Positions 1 to 4,894 of a stretch of DNA of 5,767 bases are shown piece after piece; within the stretch, counting starts at the first letter, position 1; each line of letters begins with the position of its first letter. The DNA comes from an uncultured Clostridiaceae bacterium (lineage in GTDB: Bacteria; Bacillota; Clostridia; Lachnospirales; Lachnospiraceae), in assembly GCA_949948825.1 (NCBI GenBank), contig CATLIJ010000178.1, positions 1 to 5,767 on the forward strand. The letters run 5' to 3'. The position numbers and the translations under genes were made by a program. The notes beneath the pieces are model-generated. The model saw only the letters and a list, made by a program, of their open reading frames with translations. It did not search any database and was not told where the DNA came from.

Positions 1-44
1 CATAATCCCCCCTATAATTGCAACTGTTGTTTATGATAAGCAGA

Positions 45-79
45 CCATGTTTTCTCTGGCATTAGCCGGAAAACCATGG
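45..79. repeat. Imperfect 35-nt hairpin in gene-free left end
   Basis: CCATG (45-49) pairs with CATGG (75-79). The stem continues through TTT/AAA, a bulged C at 54 and CTGGC/GCCGG (one G-T wobble) around an ATTA loop at 61-64, giving about 14 pairs with one mismatch (50/74). It lies in a stretch with no convincing gene and is the first of several hairpins in a row. A weaker 7-bp pairing follows between AAAAATC (93-99) and GATTTTT (120-126), and a very long one at 135-196. The pairing is seen directly; whether it works in RNA or DNA is unknown. Confidence 0.55.
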
Positions 80-134
80 AAAAACAACGAGAAAAAATCA
101 CTCCCAATACCGAGAAACAGATTTTTGGAGAAAA

Positions 135-196
135 TTCCCAACCCATTCCTGAACGATTCAGTAATTTTTCTGAATCATTCAGGAAGGAGTTGGGAA
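135..196. repeat. Long inverted repeat, 27-bp arms, 8-nt loop
   Basis: The arms 135-161 and 170-196 are complementary at 24 of 27 positions around the loop TAATTTTT (162-169). Mismatches fall at 143/188, 145/186 and 154/177. The outer eight bases (TTCCCAAC against GTTGGGAA) and the inner seven (GATTCAG against CTGAATC) pair perfectly. On the minus strand the stem is followed by TTTTCTCC, so it could act as a terminator for leftward transcription, but no minus-strand gene upstream of it is visible. Length and near-perfection also fit a small palindromic dispersed repeat or MITE-like element. No clean target-site duplication is seen: the flanks GAAAA and GAAAC match at 4 of 5. The rest of 1-332 holds no supported gene; overlapping open frames here are best explained by AT-rich, self-complementary sequence. 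Confidence 0.85.
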
Positions 197-289
197 GAAA
201 CAAATGCTTAGAAAACTATAGTTATTTTCTGAATATTATTGCTATGATATGTAAAAATAAATATTCTTCTTTCGGAATTATACAAACTA

Positions 290-298
290 TGGTATAGC
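290..298 (+). promoter_or_regulatory. Weak candidate extended -10 promoter for the gene at 333
   Basis: TGG followed by TATAGC (293-298) resembles an extended -10 element and would start a transcript about 28 nt before the ATG at 333. The -35 region 17 bases upstream (TTTCGG) is poor. Another possible pair is TTGCTA (239-244) with TATTCT (262-267) at 17-bp spacing, each matching consensus at 4 of 6. Neither is compelling in such AT-rich sequence. Confidence 0.25.
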
Positions 299-332
299 TA
301 TATACAAATCGGAATTTATAGGAGGATGAAAA

Positions 333-797
333 ATGTTTGAACCTGGTATGTATGAATATGGATTAAAAACAGGTGATTTACCGGAACAGGATATCATTAA
401 AATTTTCAAAAAGGCAAACAGCAAAATCGCCAAAGAAATTCACGATTCCCGCATTCCGAAAGGACTGAATATGATAAAATCAACTGGTCCATTTGGACGT
501 TCAACACCAGATGCGGAGCCGCCAGAGTATGACCATATCTATCGGTTTAGACATAGGGTCAGCAATCTCTTTTTAGAGTTGTACCCTAATCGGGAGAAGA
601 ATGGGCGTATTAAGTTTTCAGATGAGGAAATTATCTGGAATTTGTATGTTACAATTATGAGTGATTATCCCCCAAAATTATCTGAAGACGATCCTATTCA
701 AGAGTTTGGCGGCAGAGTCATGCAGGAATTATTTCAAACACTTCCCGGCGAAAAGGTGCTTATTAAGAAGTATACCCCCGGTGAAAATAGACTTTAA
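333..797 (+). CDS. Unrecognised 154-residue soluble protein
   Basis: I do not recognise this protein. The start is well supported: GGAGG at 321-325 lies 7 nt before the ATG at 333. The product has no signal peptide or membrane segment and looks cytosolic. Residues 18-40 look helical and lysine-rich; 51-67 are rich in Gly, Pro and acidic residues (TGPFGRSTPD, AEPPEYD). Residues 68-86 carry a basic-aromatic stretch (HIYRFRHRVSNLFLELYP). Residues 96-110 (SDEEIIWNLYVTIMS) and 121-137 look like further helices, followed by a basic tail. It lies 71 bp upstream of the decayed DinB-like gene on the same strand, so the two could once have been co-transcribed. Codon use is AT-rich, unlike the rsmD-coaD genes to the right, which suggests an accessory gene. 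A host-interaction or immunity role is possible, but nothing in the sequence shows it. Confidence 0.7.
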   Translation: MFEPGMYEYGLKTGDLPEQDIIKIFKKANSKIAKEIHDSRIPKGLNMIKSTGPFGRSTPDAEPPEYDHIYRFRHRVSNLFLELYPNREKNGRIKFSDEEIIWNLYVTIMSDYPPKLSEDDPIQEFGGRVMQELFQTLPGEKVLIKKYTPGENRL

Positions 798-868
798 TAA
801 GACTGCAACTTCCTATTTATCGAGAGGTTACGGAGCATAAAATCAGGATTGTTGGAGGAAAATTGATT

Positions 869-1368
869 ATGAATAAATTATGGTCTGAACTAAATAAGAC
901 AATGCAAACGCAGATCAAAAAGAAAGATACCTATGAAGCAGGTATTGACACATTATTTGATTTGCGAAATCAGTTAATGAAAATTTTATCATCATTTAAT
1001 GAAGAATTAAGCAGAGAAGATTTTAATGCAATTCCATTTATAAACGCAGACGGCTATCATTGTAAAACGATTGCCTATTCCATTTGGCATATTTTCCGTA
1101 TCGAAGATATAGTTGTACACACATTGATAAGTAACAACGAGCAAGTTTTTTTTCGGGTAATTATCAGGAACGTATTAATTCGCCTATAATTACAACAGGA
1201 AATGAACTTGTAAAAGAGCAGATTGCAGATTTTTCAAAACAACTTAATATGAAAGAACTTTATTCATATATTTTTGAGGTAAAGGATAGCACCGAAAAGA
1301 TACTCAATAGTTTATCCTATGACCAATTGAAAAAGAAAATGAATGGTCATTTATTATGTTGCGTATAA
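869..1368 (+). pseudogene. DinB-superfamily protein, frameshifted and 3'-truncated
   Basis: The ATG at 869 follows GGAGG (854-858) by 10 nt; a TTG at 863 is closer (4 nt) but less likely. The first frame reads 95 residues like a small DinB-superfamily four-helix protein (IPFINADGYH, SIWHIFRIEDIVVH), with candidate metal ligands among His64, His74 and His84. It breaks in a run of eight T (1146-1153): the original frame then ends at a stop at 1187-1189. A -1 shift at TTT TTT instead restores 71 family-like residues (SGNYQERINSPIITTGNEL onward) to a TAA at 1366-1368. From general knowledge of the family, a further C-terminal part with an HWxxHI-type helix supplying the last metal ligand should follow; here the reading collapses after KKKM into GHLLCCV and stops. 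Two separate lesions make a pseudogene more likely than programmed frameshifting. DinB-like proteins are often metal-dependent thiol-linked enzymes, but this member's substrate is unknown. Confidence 0.75.
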
Positions 1369-1388
1369 TCAACGAGACAGATAAGAAC

Positions 1389-1430
1389 AAAAGTCCCCTG
1401 ACGAAGAACTCTTCGTCAGGGAACCTTTTT
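1389..1430. terminator. Bidirectional intrinsic terminator
   Basis: CCCTGACGAAG (1396-1406) pairs perfectly with CTTCGTCAGGG (1411-1421) around the loop AACT, an 11-bp stem. On the plus strand AACC and TTTTT (1426-1430) follow; on the minus strand GACTTTTGTT follows. AAAAG (1389-1393) and CTTTT (1425-1429) can extend the stem. It lies between the decayed DinB gene (plus) and the spore-protein gene (minus), whose 3' ends converge on it, so it probably ends both transcripts. Confidence 0.85.
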
Positions 1431-1482
1431 AATTTGTTTACCTGTTTAAGGTTGGCGCGTTCCCTGTTGGGCGCATGGAGGT

Positions 1483-1689
1483 TTACTTACCAGCCATCTG
1501 CTTTTCCTGTGCCTCGATCATTTTCTTAACCATATAACCGCCTACAGAACCATTCTGGGCAGAAGTCAGGTTGCCATTATAGCCGTTGGATAACGGAACA
1601 CCCAGCTCCTGTGCAACTTCCATTTTGAAACGGTCCAGTGCCTCTTTTGCCTCGGGTACTTCAGCTCTGTTTGAAGATCTGTTTGCCAT
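1483..1689 (-). CDS. Alpha/beta-type small acid-soluble spore protein (SASP)
   Basis: This 68-residue protein has the usual SASP length. Such proteins coat DNA in the forespore core, shift it toward an A-like form and protect it from UV and chemical damage; at germination the GPR protease degrades them for amino acids. Both family signatures are visible. Residues 21-30 (FKMEVAQELG) contain the GPR cleavage site, expected after Glu24, and residues 47-59 (GSVGGYMVKKMIE) form the second conserved DNA-binding segment. The start at 1689 is fixed by AAGGAGGA at 1698-1705, 8 nt upstream. An in-frame extension to an ATG at 1782 adds 31 residues but has no ribosome binding site and no SASP similarity. 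The gene is apparently monocistronic: it has its own leader and ends at the terminator at 1389-1430. Forespore sigma-G control is expected for the family; only a weak matching promoter is visible here. Confidence 0.95.
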   Translation of the reverse strand: MANRSSNRAEVPEAKEALDRFKMEVAQELGVPLSNGYNGNLTSAQNGSVGGYMVKKMIEAQEKQMAGK

Positions 1690-1697
1690 GATTAAGG

Positions 1698-1705
1698 TCC
1701 TCCTT
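1698..1705 (-). promoter_or_regulatory. Ribosome binding site fixing the SASP start
   Basis: AAGGAGGA on the minus strand lies 8 nt before the ATG at 1687-1689. It selects the 68-residue protein over the in-frame upstream ATG at 1780-1782. Confidence 0.85.
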
Positions 1706-1713
1706 TTCTGTTT

Positions 1714-1731
1714 GCCTGCCACAAGGCAGGC
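1714..1731 (-). promoter_or_regulatory. Leader hairpin just upstream of the SASP ribosome binding site
   Basis: GCCTGCC and GGCAGGC form a perfect 7-bp stem with a 4-nt loop (TTGT on the minus strand). The hairpin ends 8 nt before the AAGGAGGA ribosome binding site. There is no following T-run, so it is not a terminator. A 5'-UTR stem in this place could stabilise the message or tune translation in the forespore; that role is inference. Confidence 0.5.
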
Positions 1732-1781
1732 TTTCAAGGAAAGGTTCTGCCCCATGACATGTTTGTTTTTTGTTACGCTCA

Positions 1782-1809
1782 TAGTATATGTCTCTCAAAA
1801 AATAATACA
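1782..1809 (-). promoter_or_regulatory. Weak candidate sigma-G-like promoter for the SASP gene
   Basis: On the minus strand TGTATT (1804-1809) and TATACTA (1782-1788) are separated by 15 bp. TATACTA matches a CATACTA-like forespore -10 at 6 of 7, and TGTATT resembles the TGAATA-like -35. The spacing is shorter than I would expect for sigma G. It would give a leader of roughly 85 nt that includes the hairpin at 1714-1731. Confidence 0.3.
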
Positions 1810-2011
1810 CTAGAAGCTTTTTCGTTATTTGTCAGAAATTAGAAAAAAAGAACCCAATCCTTTTTACAATCTTTTCATTCCATTCATATATGCAGGATTT
1901 CATATTTCCTTCGCATAGTTTTAATAAATCCATTCTGTTTTCTTTACCAGCAAAGCAGTAAAAAAACGTACTCAGCTAAAATGTTCCTGACTGTATTAAT
2001 GCGTCCCCATC
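1810..2011. other. AT-rich intergenic stretch between SASP and galM
   Basis: Together with the SASP leader this makes about 320 bases without a gene between the SASP start and the galM stop. Beyond the leader elements listed separately I see only homopolymer-rich sequence. On the minus strand, about 55 nt after the galM stop, there is a T7 run (the A-run near 1960-1966), but no GC-rich stem precedes it, so a galM intrinsic terminator cannot be assigned with confidence. No small ORF with a ribosome binding site and no RNA gene is evident. Confidence 0.5.
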
Positions 2012-3067
2012 CTATACCACCAAAAACCGGTAAATGGTGGTAGTCTTATATTCCTCGCCGGCCTTTAACACAGGAGATGGAAACCGGGGCTTGTTGATGG
2101 CATCCGGATGATGCTGGGTCTCAAGACAGAAGCCATGGCGGAAGCCATATTCCACACCATTCTTTCCCGCGCCGTCCAGCGCATTGCCTGTGTAGAGCTG
2201 AACTCCCGGCAAATCGGTGTAAACCTCCATCATACGTCCGCTGGCCTCATCCACAGCTTTCACGGACAGAGCCAATTCTCCGGCAGGGTGGTTCAGAACC
2301 CAGTTATGGTCATAGCCCTTACCAAAAATCAGTGGTTCATAGTCAGCGTTTATATCCTGTCCGATTGGCTTCATCTGTGTGAAATCCATAGGGGTTCCTT
2401 TTACGGAAACCATTTCCCCGGTGGGAATCAGTTCCTTGTCTGTCACTGTAAAATGGTCTGCATCAATCCACATCTTCTGATTCTCCACACTTCCGGACTG
2501 GTGGCCAGCCAGGTTAAAATAAGCATGATTGGTGAAATTGGCCACAGTATCCGCATCAGAAGTCATGTGGTAATCCAGACGCACTTCATTGTCCTCAGTC
2601 AGGGTGTAGCTCACGTCAATGCTGGCATTGCCCGGATAGCCCTGGTCCCCGTCGGGGCTGAAAAGAGAGAAGGTGATTTTCGTTCCATTGTCAGTATCCT
2701 CCACTTTTGTATCCCACAGGCGGGAGCGGTAATAGTCCGGACCGCTGTGGAGATTGTCCCGGTTGCTGGAATTGATTCCAAGGGCATAGGTAACGCCGTT
2801 TAAGGTAAAGGTGGCATGGCCGATCCGGTTGGCATTGCGGCCTACGATTTCTCCCAAATGTCCGGACAGGGTCAGACAATCCTGAACCGAAGCCCTGCCA
2901 AGCACAACATCTCCCAGCTTTCCGTCTTTATCCGGCGCCATCATGGAAAGCCAGATGCCGCCCAAATCCGTAAAGGCAGCAGAAAGTCCGTTCCTGTTGG
3001 TCAAGGTGTACTTTTGTGCCTGCGCGCCATTCTCCAGGGTGCCGAATACCTCTTTATTCCATCCCAT
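2012..3067 (-). CDS. galM: Aldose 1-epimerase (galactose mutarotase)
   Basis: This cytosolic enzyme interconverts alpha and beta anomers of aldoses such as galactose and glucose, feeding beta-D-galactose breakdown into the Leloir pathway. At 351 residues it has full family length, with a beta-sandwich-type sequence and no signal peptide. Family hallmarks appear in order: GRNANRI (76-82), NLHSGP with His107, NHAYFNL with His181 (the catalytic acid by family analogy), GYDHNW with Asp253, CLETQHHPDA with Glu316 (the catalytic base), and RFPSPVLKAGEEY near the C-terminus. All key residues are intact. The start follows AAGGAGGA (3078-3085) by 10 nt. No galK, galT or sugar transporter is adjacent, so it seems a stand-alone mutarotase. 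It lies 128 bp downstream of another minus-strand gene, across a leader full of palindromes; it may be transcribed from there or from an unseen promoter in that gap. Confidence 0.96.
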   Translation of the reverse strand: MGWNKEVFGTLENGAQAQKYTLTNRNGLSAAFTDLGGIWLSMMAPDKDGKLGDVVLGRASVQDCLTLSGHLGEIVGRNANRIGHATFTLNGVTYALGINSSNRDNLHSGPDYYRSRLWDTKVEDTDNGTKITFSLFSPDGDQGYPGNASIDVSYTLTEDNEVRLDYHMTSDADTVANFTNHAYFNLAGHQSGSVENQKMWIDADHFTVTDKELIPTGEMVSVKGTPMDFTQMKPIGQDINADYEPLIFGKGYDHNWVLNHPAGELALSVKAVDEASGRMMEVYTDLPGVQLYTGNALDGAGKNGVEYGFRHGFCLETQHHPDAINKPRFPSPVLKAGEEYKTTTIYRFLVV

Positions 3068-3103
3068 AAATTATATTTCCTCCTTCTGGTTCTTCCTTGG
3101 CTG

Positions 3104-3161
3104 CATGAGGAAACCCTCGGGTTTATGTTCCGTTGCCGCGGTTGTATGAGGAGTCCTCATG
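3104..3161 (-). promoter_or_regulatory. Nested palindromes in the galM leader
   Basis: In the gap upstream of galM, CATGAGGA (3104-3111) can pair with TCCTCATG (3154-3161). Inside lie AAACCC/GGGTTT (3111-3124, 2-nt loop), a CCGCGG palindrome (3136-3141), and ATGAGGA/TCCTCAT (3146-3160) around a single G. ATGAGGA thus occurs twice and shares a single TCCTCAT partner, so two mutually exclusive folds are possible. No T-run follows on the minus strand as in a standard terminator. A further CACGG/CCGTG stem (about 3180-3195) sits just after the stop of the upstream gene. Regulatory function is inference. Confidence 0.45.
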
Positions 3162-3195
3162 TTATGTTTTGATTTCATTCACGGGAACAGCCGTG

Positions 3196-3537
3196 TCATT
3201 TTTTGGTTCTCAGTTTGCCCGTCACAACATTTGCAATGATCGCAAATTGTTTTCTTTTGATTGATTTATCCGTGGATGCGGACTCCAGATAGCCTCTCTC
3301 ATCATAGTTAAAAAGCATATCAGTCATAATCATCCGCCAGATTCGTTCATTGGATACCTGAAGATCTTTGGCAAGATCATAGAAATCCTCACAGAACGAA
3401 TCGAAAACCTCGCTTTTCACCTTTGGATTGTAGGACTCGAATATTTTGGTAAACATTTTTTTGATTCGTTCCAGGTCAAATTCACACAATGTAAAATTAT
3501 CCCGGTTCATTTCCTTGCTGTAAGAATAACTGATCAT
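3196..3537 (-). CDS. Unrecognised 113-residue helical protein
   Basis: I do not recognise the family. The ATG at 3537 is preceded by a GGGGGAT-type ribosome binding site about 7 nt upstream; a second Met at residue 10 lacks one. The protein is soluble and predicted mainly helical. Residues 20-34 (FDLERIKKMFTKIFE) and 42-60 (SEVFDSFCEDFYDLAKDL) look amphipathic, and 62-78 (SNERIWRMIMTDMLFNY) contain a Trp-Arg-Met patch. The C-terminus is basic (KSIKRKQ, GKLRTKK) and could contact nucleic acid, but no helix-turn-helix or zinc motif is clear. It has its own promoter (3602-3630), which diverges from the rsmD promoter. It is followed 128 bp later by galM on the same strand. Overall it looks like a small conserved hypothetical of clostridia rather than a decayed gene. 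Confidence 0.8.
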   Translation of the reverse strand: MISYSYSKEMNRDNFTLCEFDLERIKKMFTKIFESYNPKVKSEVFDSFCEDFYDLAKDLQVSNERIWRMIMTDMLFNYDERGYLESASTDKSIKRKQFAIIANVVTGKLRTKK

Positions 3538-3601
3538 ATTTTATCCCCCTTTTCTCTGCACGTCTTTGGTCCTGCAAGGTGTTGTGATGAAATACAAAAA
3601 T

Positions 3602-3630
3602 ATTTTACCATTATTCGGCACATAATTCAA
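3602..3630 (-). promoter_or_regulatory. Sigma-A-type promoter with extended -10 (leftward)
   Basis: On the minus strand TTGAAT (3625-3630) and TAAAAT (3602-3607) are separated by exactly 17 bp, and TGG directly precedes TAAAAT as an extended -10. Transcription would start near 3595, leaving a leader of about 58 nt before the ATG at 3537. This is the best-formed promoter for the 113-residue gene and possibly also for galM. Confidence 0.65.
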
Positions 3631-3672
3631 TGACCATTCTGACAGAAAATTTGAAATTTCAGGAAGAAGTGC

Positions 3673-3701
3673 TTGTATATCGGAAAATTTGATATTATAA
3701 T
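3673..3701 (+). promoter_or_regulatory. Sigma-A-type promoter of the rsmD-coaD operon
   Basis: TTGTAT (3673-3678) and a perfect TATAAT (3696-3701) are separated by 17 bp. Transcription would start near 3708, about 28 nt before the rsmD ATG. Its -35 lies 42 bp from the -35 of the leftward promoter, so the two are divergent and could share a regulatory site; the AT-rich AAATTT-type inverted repeat in between (about 3647-3660) is the only candidate seen. Confidence 0.7.
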
Positions 3702-3735
3702 GGAAAATGGAACAAATAAGGAGAATGATTGAACT

Positions 3736-4299
3736 ATGCGTGTGATTGCCGGAAGTGCAAGACGTACTTTACTAAAAACCGTAGAAGGGTTAGATACCAG
3801 ACCTACTACAGATCGGATCAAAGAAACCCTTTTCAATATGCTGCAGTATGATTTGGCAGACTGCTGTTTTTTGGATTTGTTTGCTGGCAGCGGCGGAATC
3901 GGAATCGAGGCATTGAGCCGCGGAGCGGCCCGGTGTGTTTTTGTGGAGCAGAATCGGGAGGCAGCAGCCTGCATCCGGGAAAATCTTAAGGCTGCAAGGC
4001 TGGAGGAAAAGGCTGTGGTTATGTGCTGCGACGCCCGGACTGCCCTGAATCGTCTGGAAGGAAAATACCGGTTTGATTATATATTTATGGACCCGCCTTA
4101 CGGATGTCATCTGGAAGCAGAGATGCTTGCCTGTCTGAAGACATCAGAGCTCATGGGTCAGGAATGTACAGTGATTGTGGAGGCACGGCTGGAAGAAACT
4201 TTTTCTTATTTGGAGGAGATGGGATTTGTCCTGGTAAAAGAGAAGCTTTATAAGACAAACAAACACATTTTCCTTCATCGGAAGGGACAATCGGATTAA
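3736..4299 (+). CDS. rsmD: 16S rRNA (guanine(966)-N2)-methyltransferase RsmD
   Basis: RsmD transfers a methyl group from S-adenosylmethionine to N2 of G966 (E. coli numbering) of 16S rRNA during 30S assembly. At 187 residues it has typical length and a single Rossmann-like class I methyltransferase domain. Visible motifs are the N-terminal RVIAGSARR (2-10) with TRPTTDRIKETLFNML (21-36), typical of RsmD; the SAM-binding motif LDLFAGSGGIGIEALSRGA (46-64); the acidic turn at Glu71; and the catalytic DPPYG (119-123), which positions the guanine amino group. AAGGAGA (3718-3724) lies about 11 nt before the ATG, and an in-frame TGA at 3730-3732 rules out a longer start. It is first in a plus-strand operon with coaD, an arrangement conserved widely in Firmicutes (Bacillus ylbH-ylbI). 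Confidence 0.97.
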   Translation: MRVIAGSARRTLLKTVEGLDTRPTTDRIKETLFNMLQYDLADCCFLDLFAGSGGIGIEALSRGAARCVFVEQNREAAACIRENLKAARLEEKAVVMCCDARTALNRLEGKYRFDYIFMDPPYGCHLEAEMLACLKTSELMGQECTVIVEARLEETFSYLEEMGFVLVKEKLYKTNKHIFLHRKGQSD

Positions 4300-4302
4300 G
4301 TG

Positions 4303-4332
4303 CATTTTCCGGCGGCTTTTTACCGGAAAATG
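4303..4332 (+). repeat. Intercistronic hairpin between rsmD and coaD
   Basis: CATTTTCCGG (4303-4312) and CCGGAAAATG (4323-4332) form a perfect 10-bp stem around a 10-nt loop that holds a T5 tract. G-T wobbles can extend it by two pairs. No T-run follows the stem, so it is unlikely to be a standard terminator. It starts 3 nt after the rsmD stop and ends 12 nt before the coaD ribosome binding site, a place where a stem could protect upstream mRNA, guide processing or modulate read-through. Confidence 0.8.
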
Positions 4333-4344
4333 TGTACAGATAAT

Positions 4345-4349
4345 GGAGG
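4345..4349 (+). promoter_or_regulatory. Ribosome binding site fixing the coaD start
   Basis: GGAGG lies 5 nt before the ATG at 4355. The in-frame ATG at 4343 overlaps this site and has no ribosome binding site of its own, so 4355 is the start. Confidence 0.85.
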
Positions 4350-4354
4350 AAATT

Positions 4355-4846
4355 ATGGCGACAGCGGTTTATCCGGGAAGCTTTGACCCGGTTACATTAG
4401 GACATATGGATATTATAGAGCGGACAGCCCGGATGATGGATCATGTAATTATCGGAGTTTTGCATAATAATTCCAAAACGCCGTTGTTTTCTGTGGAGGA
4501 ACGTGTTAAGATGTTAGAGGAAATCACATCCCATCTGGACAATGTGGAGGTGCGTTTTTTTCACGGACTTCTGGTTGATTTTGTCCACGAGTGCCATGCA
4601 GATGTGATTGTCCGCGGGCTTCGAGCCATTACAGATTTCGAATATGAACTTCAGATGGCCCAGACCAACCGGGTTATGGCGCCAGATATAGATACGATTT
4701 TTTTGACGACAAATTTGAGATATTCTTATTTAAGCTCCACAACCGTAAAGGAGATTGCATTCTTTGACGGCAGGCTGGAAGCGTTTCTTCACCCGGAGGT
4801 GGCAAAGCGGGTAGAGGAGAAAGTGAAGAAATTGAAGAATCAATAG
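4355..4846 (+). CDS. coaD: Phosphopantetheine adenylyltransferase
   Basis: CoaD catalyses the penultimate step of coenzyme A synthesis: ATP plus 4'-phosphopantetheine gives dephospho-CoA and pyrophosphate, in the cytosol, usually as a hexamer. The 163-residue length is typical. It belongs to the nucleotidyltransferase alpha/beta-phosphodiesterase superfamily. The N-terminal YPGSFDPVTLGH contains the T/HxGH ATP motif (Thr14-His17). Lys41, near NNSKTPLF, corresponds to the conserved phosphopantetheine/ATP-binding lysine. RGLRAITDFEYELQMAQTNR (87-106) is the family signature with Arg87, and YLSSTTVKE (125-133) is the C-terminal ISSS/TxVKE phosphate-binding motif. All are intact. It follows rsmD by 55 nt across a perfect hairpin and precedes the coiled-coil gene by 48 nt, consistent with one transcript. 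Confidence 0.97.
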   Translation: MATAVYPGSFDPVTLGHMDIIERTARMMDHVIIGVLHNNSKTPLFSVEERVKMLEEITSHLDNVEVRFFHGLLVDFVHECHADVIVRGLRAITDFEYELQMAQTNRVMAPDIDTIFLTTNLRYSYLSSTTVKEIAFFDGRLEAFLHPEVAKRVEEKVKKLKNQ

Positions 4847-4894
4847 ATTTCCCTTCGGCGATGGAGCTTTCATAGAAGTGAAGGAGAGGGAAGC

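Noticed and set aside
12..203. 63-codon minus-strand open frame over the hairpins
   Set aside because: No ribosome binding site and it mirrors the self-complementary sequence; not supported as a gene.
2..211. Open frame entering from the left edge, ending at TAG 209-211
   Set aside because: It could in principle be the tail of an upstream gene, but it crosses two hairpins, overlaps two other open frames and shows no recognisable protein; evidence is too thin to call.
76..297. 73-codon open frame on the plus strand
   Set aside because: It has no ribosome binding site before the ATG, runs through the long inverted repeat, and reads as low-complexity AT-rich sequence without family character.
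11..1198. Near-identical 16-mers CCTATAATTGCAACTG (11-26) and CCTATAATTACAACAG (1183-1198)
   Set aside because: They match at 14 of 16, but one lies in family-conserved DinB-like coding sequence and the flanks do not match, so they are probably coincidence rather than element ends.
1690..1782. 31-residue N-terminal extension of the SASP
   Set aside because: No ribosome binding site at 1782, and it would include the leader hairpin; the AAGGAGGA at 1698-1705 fixes the start at 1689.
2108..2803. 231-codon plus-strand open frame
   Set aside because: It lies wholly antisense within galM, whose motifs are intact; no ribosome binding site and no domain character.
2816..3172. Plus-strand open frames over the galM 5' end and leader
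   Set aside because: Antisense shadow of galM extending into the palindromic leader; no start signal.
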